A stretch of 64,000 bases of DNA from Splendidivirga corallicola (GCA_030442035.1 JAUJEA010000001.1:1085559-1149558), one strand, 5' to 3'; shown: positions 45,354 through 55,329, counted from the stretch's first letter. The notes: a model not told the origin generated them from the letters alone. Made by a program: numbers and translations.

Positions 45354-45403
45354 AGGTATTAGGTTTCAGGTATCAGGCTGATACCTGAAACCTGATGCCT
45401 GAA
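45354..45403. repeat. Family B near-perfect palindrome
   Basis: Centred on 45377. The inner arm AGGTTTCAGGTATCAG (45361-45376) pairs perfectly with 45378-45393; pairing continues to 45354/45400 with two mismatches. It is the tightest B copy in the window. Confidence 0.75.
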
Positions 45404-45530
45404 TGCTCTTCGATTTTTTCCTAGACTAAACGGCATTGATTTGTGTATTAAGCTTTTAAAATTTCTATCATTTTTTGTGCTGGAAATCAAAAATAAAAGT
45501 ATAGAATGATCCTGGATTTGAACCAAACTC

Positions 45531-45565
45531 CAACACTTGATTACTTCAACACCTCAACGCTTTTA
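45531..45565. repeat. Family A repeat
   Basis: CAACACTTGATTACTTCAAC then ACCTCAACGCTTTTA, about 110 bases upstream of the batD start. Confidence 0.55.
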
Positions 45566-45609
45566 GCATTAAGATTTAGCCTTTAACATTAATTAACATT
45601 TTTCTTGCT

Positions 45610-45617
45610 TAAATTTG
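45610..45617 (+). promoter_or_regulatory. -7 element of batD
   Basis: TAAATTTG, perfect match; start of transcription near 45624, about 50 bases before the batD ATG. No clear -33 box. Confidence 0.35.
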
Positions 45618-45675
45618 TGAACTTAAATTGATATTAGTGGTTCTGCAGTGTAATTGGTTAAATAGTGCGTTAACG

Positions 45676-47115
45676 ATGAGTAGGTCAATTTCTTTTCTTT
45701 TGCTTTTATGCCTTCTTTTTCTCGGCACAGGATCTTATGCCCAGGAAATAAGTATTCAGCTTGGTCCGGATGAAATTGCGCTGAATCAACCCTTTACCAT
45801 TACTGTTACCATCCAAAATGATCGGCTAAAGAATTATGAAGATTTCCCTGAAATTCCCGGATTCAGGAAAAGAGGCACCACTTCTTCGACCAATACTAAC
45901 ATTGTCAATGGGCAGATCTCCTCAGCACAGAGCATTATTCAGAATTATATTGCATTAAGAGAGGGTACTTTTCAAATAAAGCCATTTCAAATGGAAGTAA
46001 ATGGCAAGCTGGTTCGTTCCGGTGGGAAAACAGTAAAAGTAGGACCTGCACAGCAAAGGAAGCGACGAGATCCTTTTGGGAATAGCCTCTTTGATGAATT
46101 TTTTGGTAAAAGCTCAGAACCGGAGGAATTTGTCAATGTCAAAGCAGATGCTTTTCTGGCACTAACGACAGACAGGAATGAGGTTTATGTTGGAGAAGGC
46201 TTTACAGCAACCCTGGCTTTTTATGTTTCGGAGTCCAACAGGGCTCACCTTGAATTTTATGATCTAAGCAGGCAGGTGTCCGATGTCACAAAAAAAATAA
46301 GCCCTCCTAATAGCTGGGAGGAAAACTTCAACATTGAAAACATCAATGGAGAAACCGTTGTCTTGAATAATAAAAGATATACCCGATTCAAATTGTATCA
46401 GGCAGCTTTTTATCCTTTAAACACTGAACCCATTGAATTTCCTACAGTTTCATTAGAGCTCATTAAATATCAGATCGCTAAAAACCCAACTTTCTTTGGA
46501 AGAAATAAAAAGGAAGATTTCCAAACATTCCATTCAAAACCTAAGAGGATAAGAGTAAAGGACCTCCCACCCCATCCTATGAAGGACAGGGTTCCGGTAG
46601 GGGATTATTATTTAGATGAAAAGATAAGCACTGAAAATATTGAGACCGGGCAAAGTTTTAATCTTCAATTTGGCGTTTATGGTGAAGGGAATATAGCTGC
46701 CATAAGCAAACCAGAGGTTGAAAGCACGGATGAATTTGAATTGTACCCTCCTAATATTCAACAAAATATCAAAAGAGGCAATGGTAGGGTGACCGGCTAT
46801 AAAGCGTTCAATTTTTATGGAATTCCTAACGAGCCTGGTGAGTATAATTTAGGAGGTTATTTCAATCTTATATTCTTCAACCCGAAAATCAAAAAATACG
46901 ATACGCTTTCCTCCAACATTACGATCAATGTAACCGGAGAAAGCAAGAAGAATCAGTATATCTCATCCAATGATCTCGGCACGTTTTATGATCTCATCGA
47001 AGGTCAGGACAATACTTTAGTGAGCCGAAGCAAGGATGTTTATCTCAAATTTTTTGCTAACATTTTTATTTTAATTATGTTAGCACTTTCACTTTTTTTA
47101 ATATTCAGGAAATAA
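45676..47115 (+). CDS. batD: BatD-like protein (aerotolerance)
   Basis: Start at 45676 gives the signal peptide MSRSISFLLLLCLLFLGTGS; the longer frame begins with unlikely residues. About 479 residues. BatD hallmarks: IQLGPDEIALNQPFTITVTI, NYEDFPEIPGFRKRGTT, QNYIALREGTFQIKPF, a middle VGEGFTATLAFYVSE and a C-terminal membrane segment (FANIFILIMLALSLFLIF) near the end. BatD is the periplasmic membrane-anchored part of the Bat complex tied to oxygen tolerance in Bacteroides. No batA/B/C or moxR is adjacent, so it is an isolated copy. aroC follows three bases later. Confidence 0.88.
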   Translation: MSRSISFLLLLCLLFLGTGSYAQEISIQLGPDEIALNQPFTITVTIQNDRLKNYEDFPEIPGFRKRGTTSSTNTNIVNGQISSAQSIIQNYIALREGTFQIKPFQMEVNGKLVRSGGKTVKVGPAQQRKRRDPFGNSLFDEFFGKSSEPEEFVNVKADAFLALTTDRNEVYVGEGFTATLAFYVSESNRAHLEFYDLSRQVSDVTKKISPPNSWEENFNIENINGETVVLNNKRYTRFKLYQAAFYPLNTEPIEFPTVSLELIKYQIAKNPTFFGRNKKEDFQTFHSKPKRIRVKDLPPHPMKDRVPVGDYYLDEKISTENIETGQSFNLQFGVYGEGNIAAISKPEVESTDEFELYPPNIQQNIKRGNGRVTGYKAFNFYGIPNEPGEYNLGGYFNLIFFNPKIKKYDTLSSNITINVTGESKKNQYISSNDLGTFYDLIEGQDNTLVSRSKDVYLKFFANIFILIMLALSLFLIFRK

Positions 47116-47118
47116 TTA

Positions 47119-48195
47119 ATGGGTAATTCTTACGGAAAGAGGTTGAGAATCACCACTTTTGGCGAATCTCATGGTAAAGCTATTGGGGTCATTGTTGATG
47201 GATGTCCGGCAGGATTAGCACTGGATGAAAACTTCATTCAGAGTGAATTAGACCGAAGAAAACCCGGACAATCAAAAATTACCACCCAACGGAAAGAAAA
47301 GGACGAGATGCAAATCTTGTCGGGCGTTTTTGAAGGAAGGACCACAGGAACACCCATTCAGATCCTCATATGGAATCAGGATGCCAAGAGTAAAGATTAT
47401 TCACATATAGCTGAGAAATTCAGGCCATCTCATGCTGATTATACCTATCATCAAAAATTTGGTATCAGAGATTACCGTGGTGGTGGCCGAAGTTCGGCCC
47501 GTGAAACAGCAGCACGTGTAGCGGCAGGTGCCATTGCCAAACAGCTTTTGGCTTCGGAAAACATTGAAATCTATGCTTATGTCAGTCAGGTTGGTGACAT
47601 TCGACTGGAAAAGAGCTACAATGAATTAGATCTCAGTAAAATTGAAGATAATATTGTTCGTTGTCCCGATGCAGAAATGGCTGAACGTATGATCGACTTG
47701 ATTGATGGTGTAAGGAAGGACAGGGATACTATAGGAGGCATTGTAACAGGTGTGATTAAAGGAGTACCCCCAGGTCTTGGTGAACCTGTTTTCGACCGAC
47801 TCCATGCTGAATTGGCCAAAGCCATGATGAGCATCAATGCTGTAAAAGGATTTGAATATGGCAGTGGTTTTGAAGGTGTAAAGATGAGAGGTTCGGAGCA
47901 TAATGATCTGATGGTTACTGAAAACGACCAATTCAGGACAAAGACAAACTTTTCAGGAGGTATACAGGGAGGGATTTCCAATGGAGAGGATATATATTTT
48001 AATGTGGCATTCAAACCGGTAGCTACTATTATGAAGGATCAGGAGAGCGTTGATGAGAAAGGAGAAAGCACAATTGTTTCCGGTAAGGGCAGACATGATC
48101 CTTGTGTGGTTCCAAGAGCGGTCCCAATTGTTGAAGCCATGGCCGCATTGGTTATTGCGGATTTTTATTTATTAAATAAAACTTCGAAACTTTGA
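47119..48195 (+). CDS. aroC: Chorismate synthase
   Basis: A 358-residue enzyme of normal length. [26 protein letters not shown] is the family start; [42 protein letters not shown] and [20 protein letters not shown] are the FMN/EPSP motifs. It makes chorismate, which feeds folate (pabB, pabC in this window) and aromatic amino acids. Only three bases separate it from batD, so they are probably cotranscribed despite unrelated roles. Confidence 0.98.
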   Translation: MGNSYGKRLRITTFGESHGKAIGVIVDGCPAGLALDENFIQSELDRRKPGQSKITTQRKEKDEMQILSGVFEGRTTGTPIQILIWNQDAKSKDYSHIAEKFRPSHADYTYHQKFGIRDYRGGGRSSARETAARVAAGAIAKQLLASENIEIYAYVSQVGDIRLEKSYNELDLSKIEDNIVRCPDAEMAERMIDLIDGVRKDRDTIGGIVTGVIKGVPPGLGEPVFDRLHAELAKAMMSINAVKGFEYGSGFEGVKMRGSEHNDLMVTENDQFRTKTNFSGGIQGGISNGEDIYFNVAFKPVATIMKDQESVDEKGESTIVSGKGRHDPCVVPRAVPIVEAMAALVIADFYLLNKTSKL

Positions 48196-48271
48196 TTTAA
48201 ACAAATTGAATAATTTTTAACCTTATAGGATTCCATCTAAATAACTAAAATAACATAAATACCCGAGACAG

Positions 48272-49588
48272 ATGAAAAAGTTACCAATACATATCAAAAT
48301 TTTGATTGGAATGATCGTAGGTATCATTTTTGGACTACTGGCCATCAATTTCAATGTTAGTTCGTTCACGATGGATTGGATTAAACCATTTGGAACGATT
48401 TTTATCAATATGTTGAAGTTGATAGCTGTTCCCTTGGTATTGGTATCACTTATTGATGGCATTTCCAACCTAACGGATATGTCGAAACTTTCCAGGATTG
48501 GAGGAAAAACCATTGCATTTTATCTTGCTTCAACAGTAACAGCCATTACTATTGGTTTGATCCTGGTTAACTCTATCAAACCCGGAGAATTTCTACCTGA
48601 AGCCAAGAGAATTGAGCTGGGCGAAAAATATGCATCTGAAGCCAACCTAAAGGTAGAAGATGCCAGTGATATGCAGGAAGCCGGCCCCTTACAGCCACTA
48701 ATTGACATTGTTCCTGATAATTTCTTTAATGCCGCAAGCAATAACCGGAATATGCTTCAGGTGATCTTTTTTGCTGTGATTTTTGGAATTGCCATGATCA
48801 TGACTCCAACAGATAAATCGAAACCTGTGAAAGGCTTCTTTGACGGAGCCAATGCCGTGATACTCCGGATAGTGGATATTATTATGAAATTTGCTCCGTA
48901 TGCTGTATTTGCTTTAATGGCAGGTTTAATAGTTGAAATTGCAGGTGATGATCCGGCAGGAGCACTTGATTTGTTTAAGGCATTGGGTGTATATGCTGTT
49001 AATGTCCTGGTTGCCTTAGGATTAATGGTCTTTTTATTTTATCCTTTGATTATTCATTTTTTCACAAAAATAAAGGTAAAAGATTTTTTCAAAGGGATAT
49101 TCCCAGCTCAAATGCTGGCATTTTCGACCAGTTCCAGTGCGGCTACTTTGCCTGTTACCATGGAACGTGTTGAACAGAATCTGGGTGTTTCTGAAGAAGT
49201 TTCAAGCTTTGTTTTGCCACTTGGAGCCACCATTAATATGGATGGAACAAGTATTCACCAGGCAGTGTCTGCTGTTTTTATAGCGCAGGCTTTTGGGCAC
49301 GATCTTACGATAGCGGATCAGCTTGTTATCGTACTGACCGCAACTTTGTCATCAATCGGCTCGGCCGCAGTTCCTTCGGCAGGACTTATCATGCTTGTCA
49401 TTGTGCTGGGAGCTATTGGAGTTGAGCCAGCGGGGTTAGCACTTATTATTGCGCTCGATCGACCTTTGGACATGTGCAGAACCATTGTTAATGTAACTGG
49501 TGATGCAACTGTGGCCTCTCTAGTGGCTACCACGGAGGGAGAACAACTTGAGCTTGTTGATGATACCGCAGTGCTTGTGAAAGATTAG
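48272..49588 (+). CDS. Dicarboxylate/amino acid:cation symporter (DAACS family)
   Basis: A 438-residue GltP/DctA-type transporter with eight hydrophobic segments and two hairpin loops. The serine-rich loop is FSTSSSAATLPVTM; the second motif is NMDGTSIHQ; the cation site is near LDRPLDMCRTIVNVTGDA. It takes up glutamate, aspartate or C4-dicarboxylates with Na+ or H+; the exact substrate is open. It follows aroC by 75 bases. Confidence 0.93.
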   Translation: MKKLPIHIKILIGMIVGIIFGLLAINFNVSSFTMDWIKPFGTIFINMLKLIAVPLVLVSLIDGISNLTDMSKLSRIGGKTIAFYLASTVTAITIGLILVNSIKPGEFLPEAKRIELGEKYASEANLKVEDASDMQEAGPLQPLIDIVPDNFFNAASNNRNMLQVIFFAVIFGIAMIMTPTDKSKPVKGFFDGANAVILRIVDIIMKFAPYAVFALMAGLIVEIAGDDPAGALDLFKALGVYAVNVLVALGLMVFLFYPLIIHFFTKIKVKDFFKGIFPAQMLAFSTSSSAATLPVTMERVEQNLGVSEEVSSFVLPLGATINMDGTSIHQAVSAVFIAQAFGHDLTIADQLVIVLTATLSSIGSAAVPSAGLIMLVIVLGAIGVEPAGLALIIALDRPLDMCRTIVNVTGDATVASLVATTEGEQLELVDDTAVLVKD

Positions 49589-49662
49589 TTTTGGTCTGAA
49601 ATTGAAATTTTGAACCAAATTGAACTAACTTTGTTCCTTATTGAAATAAAAATGTGAAGCGC

Positions 49663-50259
49663 ATGGAAACTTACGATAAGGAAGCAATGTACGGCAGGGT
49701 GGTAAATTTATATTTGGAGGCCAATCCGAATCCGAATTCACTGAAGTTTGTGGCCAATTTTATGCTGGTACCTGAGGGTAAAAGCTATGATTTTCCTGAT
49801 GCCGAAAGTGCCAAAGATGCTCCGCTCGCACAAGAACTTTTCAAATTTGATTATGTGAAGCGCGTTTTTTATATGAGCAACTTTGTAACAATCACAAAAA
49901 GTGATGAAAGGGAATGGGATGAAATCAAAACCGAATTAAAAACTTTTATCAAAGAATATTTAGAGGCGGAAAAGCCACTCTTCACCGAATCTTATGAAGA
50001 AAAACCTGTTATCAATCAGGATGACAGTGAAGTTGAAAAGAAAATAAAACAGATATTGGAAGAATATATCAAACCTGCCGTAGAACAGGATGGTGGGGCG
50101 ATTAGCTTTGATTCTTTCAATGATGGTGTCGTAAAAGTTCTGTTGCAAGGATCTTGCAGCGGATGCCCTTCTTCCACTGTGACTCTAAAAGCTGGTATTG
50201 AGAATTTATTAAAAAGAATGGTCCCGGAAGTTGAGGCTGTAGAAGCCGAAGGGATATAA
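49663..50259 (+). CDS. NifU-like Fe-S scaffold (Nfu), two-domain
   Basis: About 198 residues. Start ATG at 49663 (METYDKEAMYGR) preferred over a GTG at 49654. Residues 15-100 are the Nfu N-terminal domain (EANPNPNSLKFVANFML, LAQELFKFDYVKRVFYMSNFVTITK); residues 120-195 are the NifU domain with CSGC in VLLQGSCSGCPSSTVTLK. It carries and delivers Fe-S clusters, as human NFU1 does. Converges with the NSS symporter gene; between them lie inverted family A repeats. Confidence 0.95.
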   Translation: METYDKEAMYGRVVNLYLEANPNPNSLKFVANFMLVPEGKSYDFPDAESAKDAPLAQELFKFDYVKRVFYMSNFVTITKSDEREWDEIKTELKTFIKEYLEAEKPLFTESYEEKPVINQDDSEVEKKIKQILEEYIKPAVEQDGGAISFDSFNDGVVKVLLQGSCSGCPSSTVTLKAGIENLLKRMVPEVEAVEAEGI

Positions 50260-50286
50260 GATAAAGAGTATCTAAAGATGGGTGCG

Positions 50287-50520
50287 GAAGTGTTGAGGTA
50301 TTCGTGTTGAAGTTAAGACCCAATTCAACTGTTTCAGGTATTGTCTATGCTTTTGAATTACCTGCCGCTGGGACTCTTAAAATCTTTGCTGATTGATGGT
50401 TACCCTTTCGTTATGAGAAGCTTATCTATCAATCGAATAGCGCACAAAATTGCCAGTTTCCCACTGAAAGGTTGGACCACTTTTTAACTTAAGCACTTCA
50501 ACACCTCAACACAATACCAC
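50287..50520. repeat. Pair of family A repeats in inverted orientation
   Basis: 50287-50317 has GAAGTGTTGAGGTATTCGTG then TTGAAGTTAAG; 50487-50520 has CTTAAGCACTTCAACACCTC then AACACAATACCAC, its reverse complement with changes. They lie 170 bases apart in a convergent gap and could fold together in a transcript. Confidence 0.6.
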
Positions 50521-50549
50521 TAACCTTTCTCCCCAATTTAAATTGACCT

Positions 50550-51887
50550 TTAAAAAAACTGCTTGAGAAAGACAATTAATATAAGTAATGGTGAAATGAA
50601 TTTCACAAAGAAAGGCCAGGTTTTCATGAAGAATGTATTCTCAATATCAGGACTCCCTTTTTTTATTTCTTCAATAATGGTATTTCTATGGGCAACCCAA
50701 CCAATAAATACACAGATTACCAACCCTAACAAAGGTTGACTGTATTGAGTGGTTAAGCTTACCACCATATTCAAAATAGCATCTCCGCCAAATGCAATAA
50801 TTAAACCTACTATCCAGAAAATCCCTCCGATAACCCATGTAGCAGTTTTACGCGAAGCTTTACCGGCATCCACCATATAAGCCACAGGAACCTCTAACAT
50901 GGATATAGAGGAAGTCAACGCAGCAACAGACATAAGCAGGAAGAAAATAATTGCGGCCGGAATGCCAAGACCACCCATTATTTTGAATACTTCAGGTAAA
51001 ACCTGAAATACCAGATTAGGGCCCGATATAAGATTTCCTCCTTCATCGAATATTTGCGTTCCGGCATTGGCAGCCACGTAAATCGCAGGAATGATCATAA
51101 GACCGGCCAAAAAAGCAATACCCACATCAGCCAATGTTACCAGGATCCCCAGCCTTGGCAGGTTTTCTTTATTTGAGATGTATGATCCGTAAACCAACAT
51201 AGTGCCTACTCCTAATGACAATGAGAAAAACGATTGGCCAAGCGCTCCTAATAATAGCTCTCCGGTAAATGCCTTCTTAAAATCAGGTAATAAATATATT
51301 TTCACACCCTCGCCGGCTCCATTTAAGGTAAGCACATAAATGGTAAGCATAATCAGCATTACAAGCAGGGCAGGCATCAATCTGCTAGACCATTTTTCAA
51401 TACCGCTTTTTACACCACCTGTTATAATAGAAATGGTAAGAAGAAAAAAGATGGTGGTGAAAGTTATGTTTCTTATAGGGTCATTTGAAATACACCAATC
51501 GGCGATGGCATTGGCACCAAGCAATCGAAAGATCGGCTCTACAAAATGAGCCATCATGGTCCCGGCAATAATGGAATAAAAGCTGAGAATCAAACTGGAG
51601 GTCAGAATTCCTATAAAACCAGCTGGAACAAAATTTTTCCCTCCTTTCATCTTTTGATAGGCTCCAACCGGATTAGAACGTGTATGGCGACCAATGACAA
51701 ATTCGGCCATGAGTAACGGATAACCAACCAGAAAAGCCAGTATTAGATACATCAATACAAAGGCTGCCCCTCCGTTTTGAGCTGTTTGAGTGGGGAATCC
51801 CCATATATTACCAAGACCTATTGCTGAACCGGCAGCAGCCATGATAAATCCCAGAGAAGAACTGAATTCACCGCGATTAGAAGCCAT
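50550..51887 (-). CDS. Sodium-dependent NSS/SNF-family symporter
   Basis: A 445-residue neurotransmitter:sodium-symporter family protein with about 11 hydrophobic segments. The start SLGFIMAAAGSAIGLGNIWGFPTQTAQNGGAAFVLMYL is the unwound segment 1 and the Na+ sites, as in LeuT. The segment-6 region SFFSLSLGVGTMLVYGSYI follows. LeuT-type proteins import small hydrophobic amino acids; here the substrate is not predicted. The Met-rich stretch and the PVAYMVDAGKASRKTA loop are family-normal. Confidence 0.93.
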   Translation of the reverse strand: MASNRGEFSSSLGFIMAAAGSAIGLGNIWGFPTQTAQNGGAAFVLMYLILAFLVGYPLLMAEFVIGRHTRSNPVGAYQKMKGGKNFVPAGFIGILTSSLILSFYSIIAGTMMAHFVEPIFRLLGANAIADWCISNDPIRNITFTTIFFLLTISIITGGVKSGIEKWSSRLMPALLVMLIMLTIYVLTLNGAGEGVKIYLLPDFKKAFTGELLLGALGQSFFSLSLGVGTMLVYGSYISNKENLPRLGILVTLADVGIAFLAGLMIIPAIYVAANAGTQIFDEGGNLISGPNLVFQVLPEVFKIMGGLGIPAAIIFFLLMSVAALTSSISMLEVPVAYMVDAGKASRKTATWVIGGIFWIVGLIIAFGGDAILNMVVSLTTQYSQPLLGLVICVFIGWVAHRNTIIEEIKKGSPDIENTFFMKTWPFFVKFISPLLILIVFLKQFF

Positions 51888-52024
51888 ATTTTAAGTTATT
51901 GGGTTAGTAAAATTGTTTGCAAATCATTCAAAAAGTGATCAGGCACAGTTTCGAATAAAGGTTGCAAATTAAAAAAAATCGTTAGAAATCATATCGGTAA
52001 GGCTTCCGATTTTCCAATTCGTAG

Positions 52025-52468
52025 TTAGTGGAGACTTTTTTCCAGTATAATTCTATGTTCTCTAATGTCTTCTTTTCTTTCAACAGCTACAATGTTAAAT
52101 CCATTGGATAATGCAAATAAGAGCATAGGTTTGAGCCGATTTCTGGTTTTCATTTTAATCGTTTGATAGCCCATTCTTCTTGCCCAATTTTCCTGATAAT
52201 CGGCAAGCTTACGTGCTATTCCCAATTTCCGGTAATCAGGATGAACGGCTCCCATCCAGCTATAAAATGAACCGTTATCTTCCCTTTGATAACCTACTTT
52301 AAACCCGGCAGGGGCTCCATCAAAATAAGCCATTAAAACAAGATAAGGAACATTTGAAAGTCGCTCTTGATAGATTTTGATACCATGGGGATCCTGAAAT
52401 TCAGGAATGAGTTGTGAAAGAGAGACAACGTCATTGATTGTTCCTTCCTTGATTTCCAAACGATTCAT
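52025..52468 (-). CDS. GNAT-family N-acetyltransferase
   Basis: A 147-residue GNAT protein. The acetyl-CoA loop is HPDYRKLGIARKLADYQENWARRMG (motif A with Q/RxxGxG/A), followed by IKMKTRNRLKPMLLFALSNGFNIV. The substrate is unknown. Its start overlaps the stop of the TrpF-like gene by four bases, so the two are translationally coupled and may act together. Confidence 0.88.
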   Translation of the reverse strand: MNRLEIKEGTINDVVSLSQLIPEFQDPHGIKIYQERLSNVPYLVLMAYFDGAPAGFKVGYQREDNGSFYSWMGAVHPDYRKLGIARKLADYQENWARRMGYQTIKMKTRNRLKPMLLFALSNGFNIVAVERKEDIREHRIILEKSLH

Positions 52469-53124
52469 CTGGATGTATTATAAACTGCTTCAAAAAACTT
52501 TTCCAGCTTAACAGGATCAAGCCTATCATCTGTCCTGACACCACTACAGAGATCAAGGCCAAAAGGTTGAACTTCATTGATGGCTTTTTTCACATTTTCA
52601 GGGCTTAACCCTCCTGCCAGGAATACAGGGACCTTAACGGTTTCCACTAGTTTACGACTAATTTTCCAATTATGTGTTTTACCTGTACCCCCCAAGACTT
52701 TGGTTGATAAGCCTGGATTTCCTGAATCCAACAAAATGGCATCCACCTCCTCAGCTATTGCCAGGGCCTCATCGATGGATTCCTCTCCCATAACATGGAC
52801 AACCTGCACGAGTTTAATACCTGGCAAAGCATTCCTTATGTCCTGATAGTTTCCTTCTGTCAGTTGGTCCACGATCTGAATAGTGTTGGTATGAACTAAT
52901 TGATGATGGCTGATGATGTCATTTGCCTTTGTTTTGCTTGTCAGCAAAAAAGTGGCGACAGGTGGGGATACCTTTCGAGCTATATTTCTGATATCCTCAT
53001 CAGGAATGACTCCGGGGCCACTTGGCATCTCACCTACTAAACCCAATGCTGAGGCACCAAATTCTATAGCCATGGACGCCTCATTCTCATCCTTGATACA
53101 ACATATCTTGACACGAGGTTTCAT
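52465..53124 (-). CDS. Phosphoribosylanthranilate isomerase-like (TrpF) protein
   Basis: A 219-residue TIM-barrel like TrpF. MKPRVKICCIKDENEASMAIE is the start with the catalytic Cys (in KIC), FGASALGLV replaces the usual ADALGFVF, and ILLDSGNPG holds the catalytic Asp. VPVFLAGGLSPENVKKAI and GLDLCSGVRTDDRLDP are the phosphate-binding loops. It may act as TrpF, but it stands outside a trp operon and is coupled to a GNAT gene. It therefore may be a paralogue with a different Amadori-type substrate. Confidence 0.8.
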   Translation of the reverse strand: MKPRVKICCIKDENEASMAIEFGASALGLVGEMPSGPGVIPDEDIRNIARKVSPPVATFLLTSKTKANDIISHHQLVHTNTIQIVDQLTEGNYQDIRNALPGIKLVQVVHVMGEESIDEALAIAEEVDAILLDSGNPGLSTKVLGGTGKTHNWKISRKLVETVKVPVFLAGGLSPENVKKAINEVQPFGLDLCSGVRTDDRLDPVKLEKFFEAVYNTSR

Positions 53125-53237
53125 TTATTCGAGATTAGAAGCATGAGATAACAAAATCTACATTGAACTGATGTAATGGAGAAAAATTCAGGACTTATTT
53201 TCAAGCGACATTTCTTGGTAAAGGTTTAAAGTGCTAT

Positions 53238-55301
53238 CTATTCTGAAACAATGGCTTCCTGGGCATTGTCTTTAATGATCCCGGCTCTTCTCAATAAAGG
53301 TTCTATGGAAGGTTCCTGCCCTCTAAAGCGTTTATAGAGTATCATTGGATGTTCTCTGCCTCCTGCTGATAGTATATTATCTTTAAAAGCGTTGGCAACA
53401 TCTTTATTGAAAATACCTTTCGTTTTGAAGTATTCAAAAGCATCTGCATCTAAAACTTCCGCCCATTTATAACTGTAGTAGCCGGCAGAATATCCACCCT
53501 GAAATATATGTCCAAAGGAACAGCTCATATTAACACCGGACAACTCGGGAAATAGATTAGTTTCTTGTAAGATTTCATTTTCAAATGCTTCAACATCTTC
53601 AATATCTACCGGATCACCGTCGTGCCAGGCCATATCCAATTTACCGAAACCTAACTGACGCAATGTCGCCAGTCCTTCCATAAAATTGGAACTTTCTTTT
53701 ATCCTTCTTATAAAATCCTCCGGAATCTTTTGATCCGTTTCATAATGCACTGCAAAGAGATCGAGACATTCTTTTTCATAGCACCAATTTTCAAGTATTT
53801 GGGAAGGAAGCTCTACAAAATCCCAGAACACATTGGTGCCCGATAGACTTTCATATTTGCCATTGGCCAGCATTCCATGCAATGCATGGCCAAACTCGTG
53901 AAACAAGGTAGTTACTTCATTAAAAGTTAATAATGATGGTTTTGTTTCGGTGGGTTTGGTAAAATTACAAACAATGGAAATATGCGGTCGTTCATTTTGA
54001 CCATCGATCAATCTCTGACCTCGATAAGAAGTCATCCATGCTCCATTCCTTTTTCCTGGCCGTGGGAAAAAATCTGCGTAAAAAATAGCAACATGATCAT
54101 CATTCTGATCTTTCACCTCATAAGCCGTTACTTCTGAATGATAAACCGGTATGTCCTTATTTTCTTCAAAACGTAATCCATATAATTTCTCAGCAATCTG
54201 GAAGACACCCTCAATCACATTTTCTAATTTGAAATAAGGTTTTAATATCTCATCTTCAATAGAAAATTTTTCTTTCTTTAACTTCTCAGAATAAAAAGAA
54301 TAATCCCAACGTTGAAGCTCATCTGGTCCTCCAATAGATCTGGCATATTCTGAAACTTCCTGAAGTTCTTCCCTGGCCACTGTTTTGGCCTTCGATAATA
54401 TTTCATCCAAAAAACCAATGACCTTTTGAGGTGATTTGGCCATTCTCTCTTCCAGAATAAAATGAGCATGCGAATTATATCCAAGCAGCATGGCTCTTTG
54501 ATGCCTTAAACTGACAATTTTTTTTATAATATCTTCATTGTTATACTCACCTTCCTTGAACGCTCTGGAGGAAAAAGCTCTAAAGAGTGTCTCTCTAAGT
54601 TGGCGGTTTTCAGCATAGGTCATGAATGGCACATAACTCGGATAATCCAGGGTGATCACCCATTGCCCTTCTTTTCCTTTAGATTTGGCTACCATAGCAG
54701 CGGCTTCAATAGCACTTTCAGGTAATCCTTTTAGATCTTCCTGATTCTCAATCACCAATTCATATTCATTGGTTTCTGCCAGCACATGTTCACCAAATGT
54801 CAGGGACAATTTTGAGATTTCAACATCAATCTCTCTGAGCTTCTGCTTGTCTTCAGAACTAAGATTAGCGCCGTTTCTGACAAAACCTTTATATGTTTTT
54901 TCCAATAGGGTTCTTTCTTCAGGGGAAAGTTTCTCAGCATCAGTCTGTTCATAAACTGTTTTAACTTTGTTGAAAAGCTCACCATCCAACTTAATATCAT
55001 TGGAATATTCCGTTAGCAATGGAGAAATCTCCTGTGCGAGTTTTTGAATTTCATCGTTCGTTTCAGCAGAATTCAAGTTGAAGAAAATAGTTGATATTTT
55101 CCCCACTAATTCTCCTGATCTCTCCAATGCTTCAATGGAATTTTCAAAAGTGGAAGCCTCGTTGTTTTCCTTGATATCCTGAATTTCTTTTTTGGCCAGT
55201 GCTATGGCTTCTTTAATAGCAGGCAGGTAATGTTCATTTTTTATTTTGTCAAAAGGAGCTGTCTCGTATGGTGTATTGAATTTTTCTAGTAGTGGATTCA
55301 T
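53238..55301 (-). CDS. M3 family oligopeptidase (Dcp/oligopeptidase A type)
   Basis: A 687-residue zinc peptidase of normal length. The zinc site is FHEFGHALHGML, with the third ligand in the following Glu. The start NPLLEKFNTPYETAPFDKIKNEHYLPAIKEAI is the M3A opening, and FSFGHIFQGGYSAGYYSYKWAEVLDADAF-like text (residues CSFGHIFQGGYSAGYYSYKW) closes it. No signal peptide, so cytoplasmic. It degrades short peptides from protein turnover. A perfect -7 box lies at 55330-55337. Confidence 0.95.
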   Translation of the reverse strand: MNPLLEKFNTPYETAPFDKIKNEHYLPAIKEAIALAKKEIQDIKENNEASTFENSIEALERSGELVGKISTIFFNLNSAETNDEIQKLAQEISPLLTEYSNDIKLDGELFNKVKTVYEQTDAEKLSPEERTLLEKTYKGFVRNGANLSSEDKQKLREIDVEISKLSLTFGEHVLAETNEYELVIENQEDLKGLPESAIEAAAMVAKSKGKEGQWVITLDYPSYVPFMTYAENRQLRETLFRAFSSRAFKEGEYNNEDIIKKIVSLRHQRAMLLGYNSHAHFILEERMAKSPQKVIGFLDEILSKAKTVAREELQEVSEYARSIGGPDELQRWDYSFYSEKLKKEKFSIEDEILKPYFKLENVIEGVFQIAEKLYGLRFEENKDIPVYHSEVTAYEVKDQNDDHVAIFYADFFPRPGKRNGAWMTSYRGQRLIDGQNERPHISIVCNFTKPTETKPSLLTFNEVTTLFHEFGHALHGMLANGKYESLSGTNVFWDFVELPSQILENWCYEKECLDLFAVHYETDQKIPEDFIRRIKESSNFMEGLATLRQLGFGKLDMAWHDGDPVDIEDVEAFENEILQETNLFPELSGVNMSCSFGHIFQGGYSAGYYSYKWAEVLDADAFEYFKTKGIFNKDVANAFKDNILSAGGREHPMILYKRFRGQEPSIEPLLRRAGIIKDNAQEAIVSE

Positions 55302-55329
55302 ATAGCTATTGTCAAGAATAATTGATGAG

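Larger units (their letters stand above)
45049..45609. other. Long repeat-rich intergenic region
   Basis: No gene recognised. It contains family A copies at 45292-45314 and 45531-45565 and the B palindrome at 45354-45403; the remainder (45049-45290, 45404-45530) is AT-rich and shows nothing definite. Confidence 0.6.

Noticed and set aside
47616-48014. Long open frame opposite to aroC
   Set aside because: It is a shadow of the aroC coding frame; no independent motif.
50287-50520. Inverted A repeats as insertion-sequence ends
   Set aside because: The 170-base interior has no ORF and no target duplication is seen.
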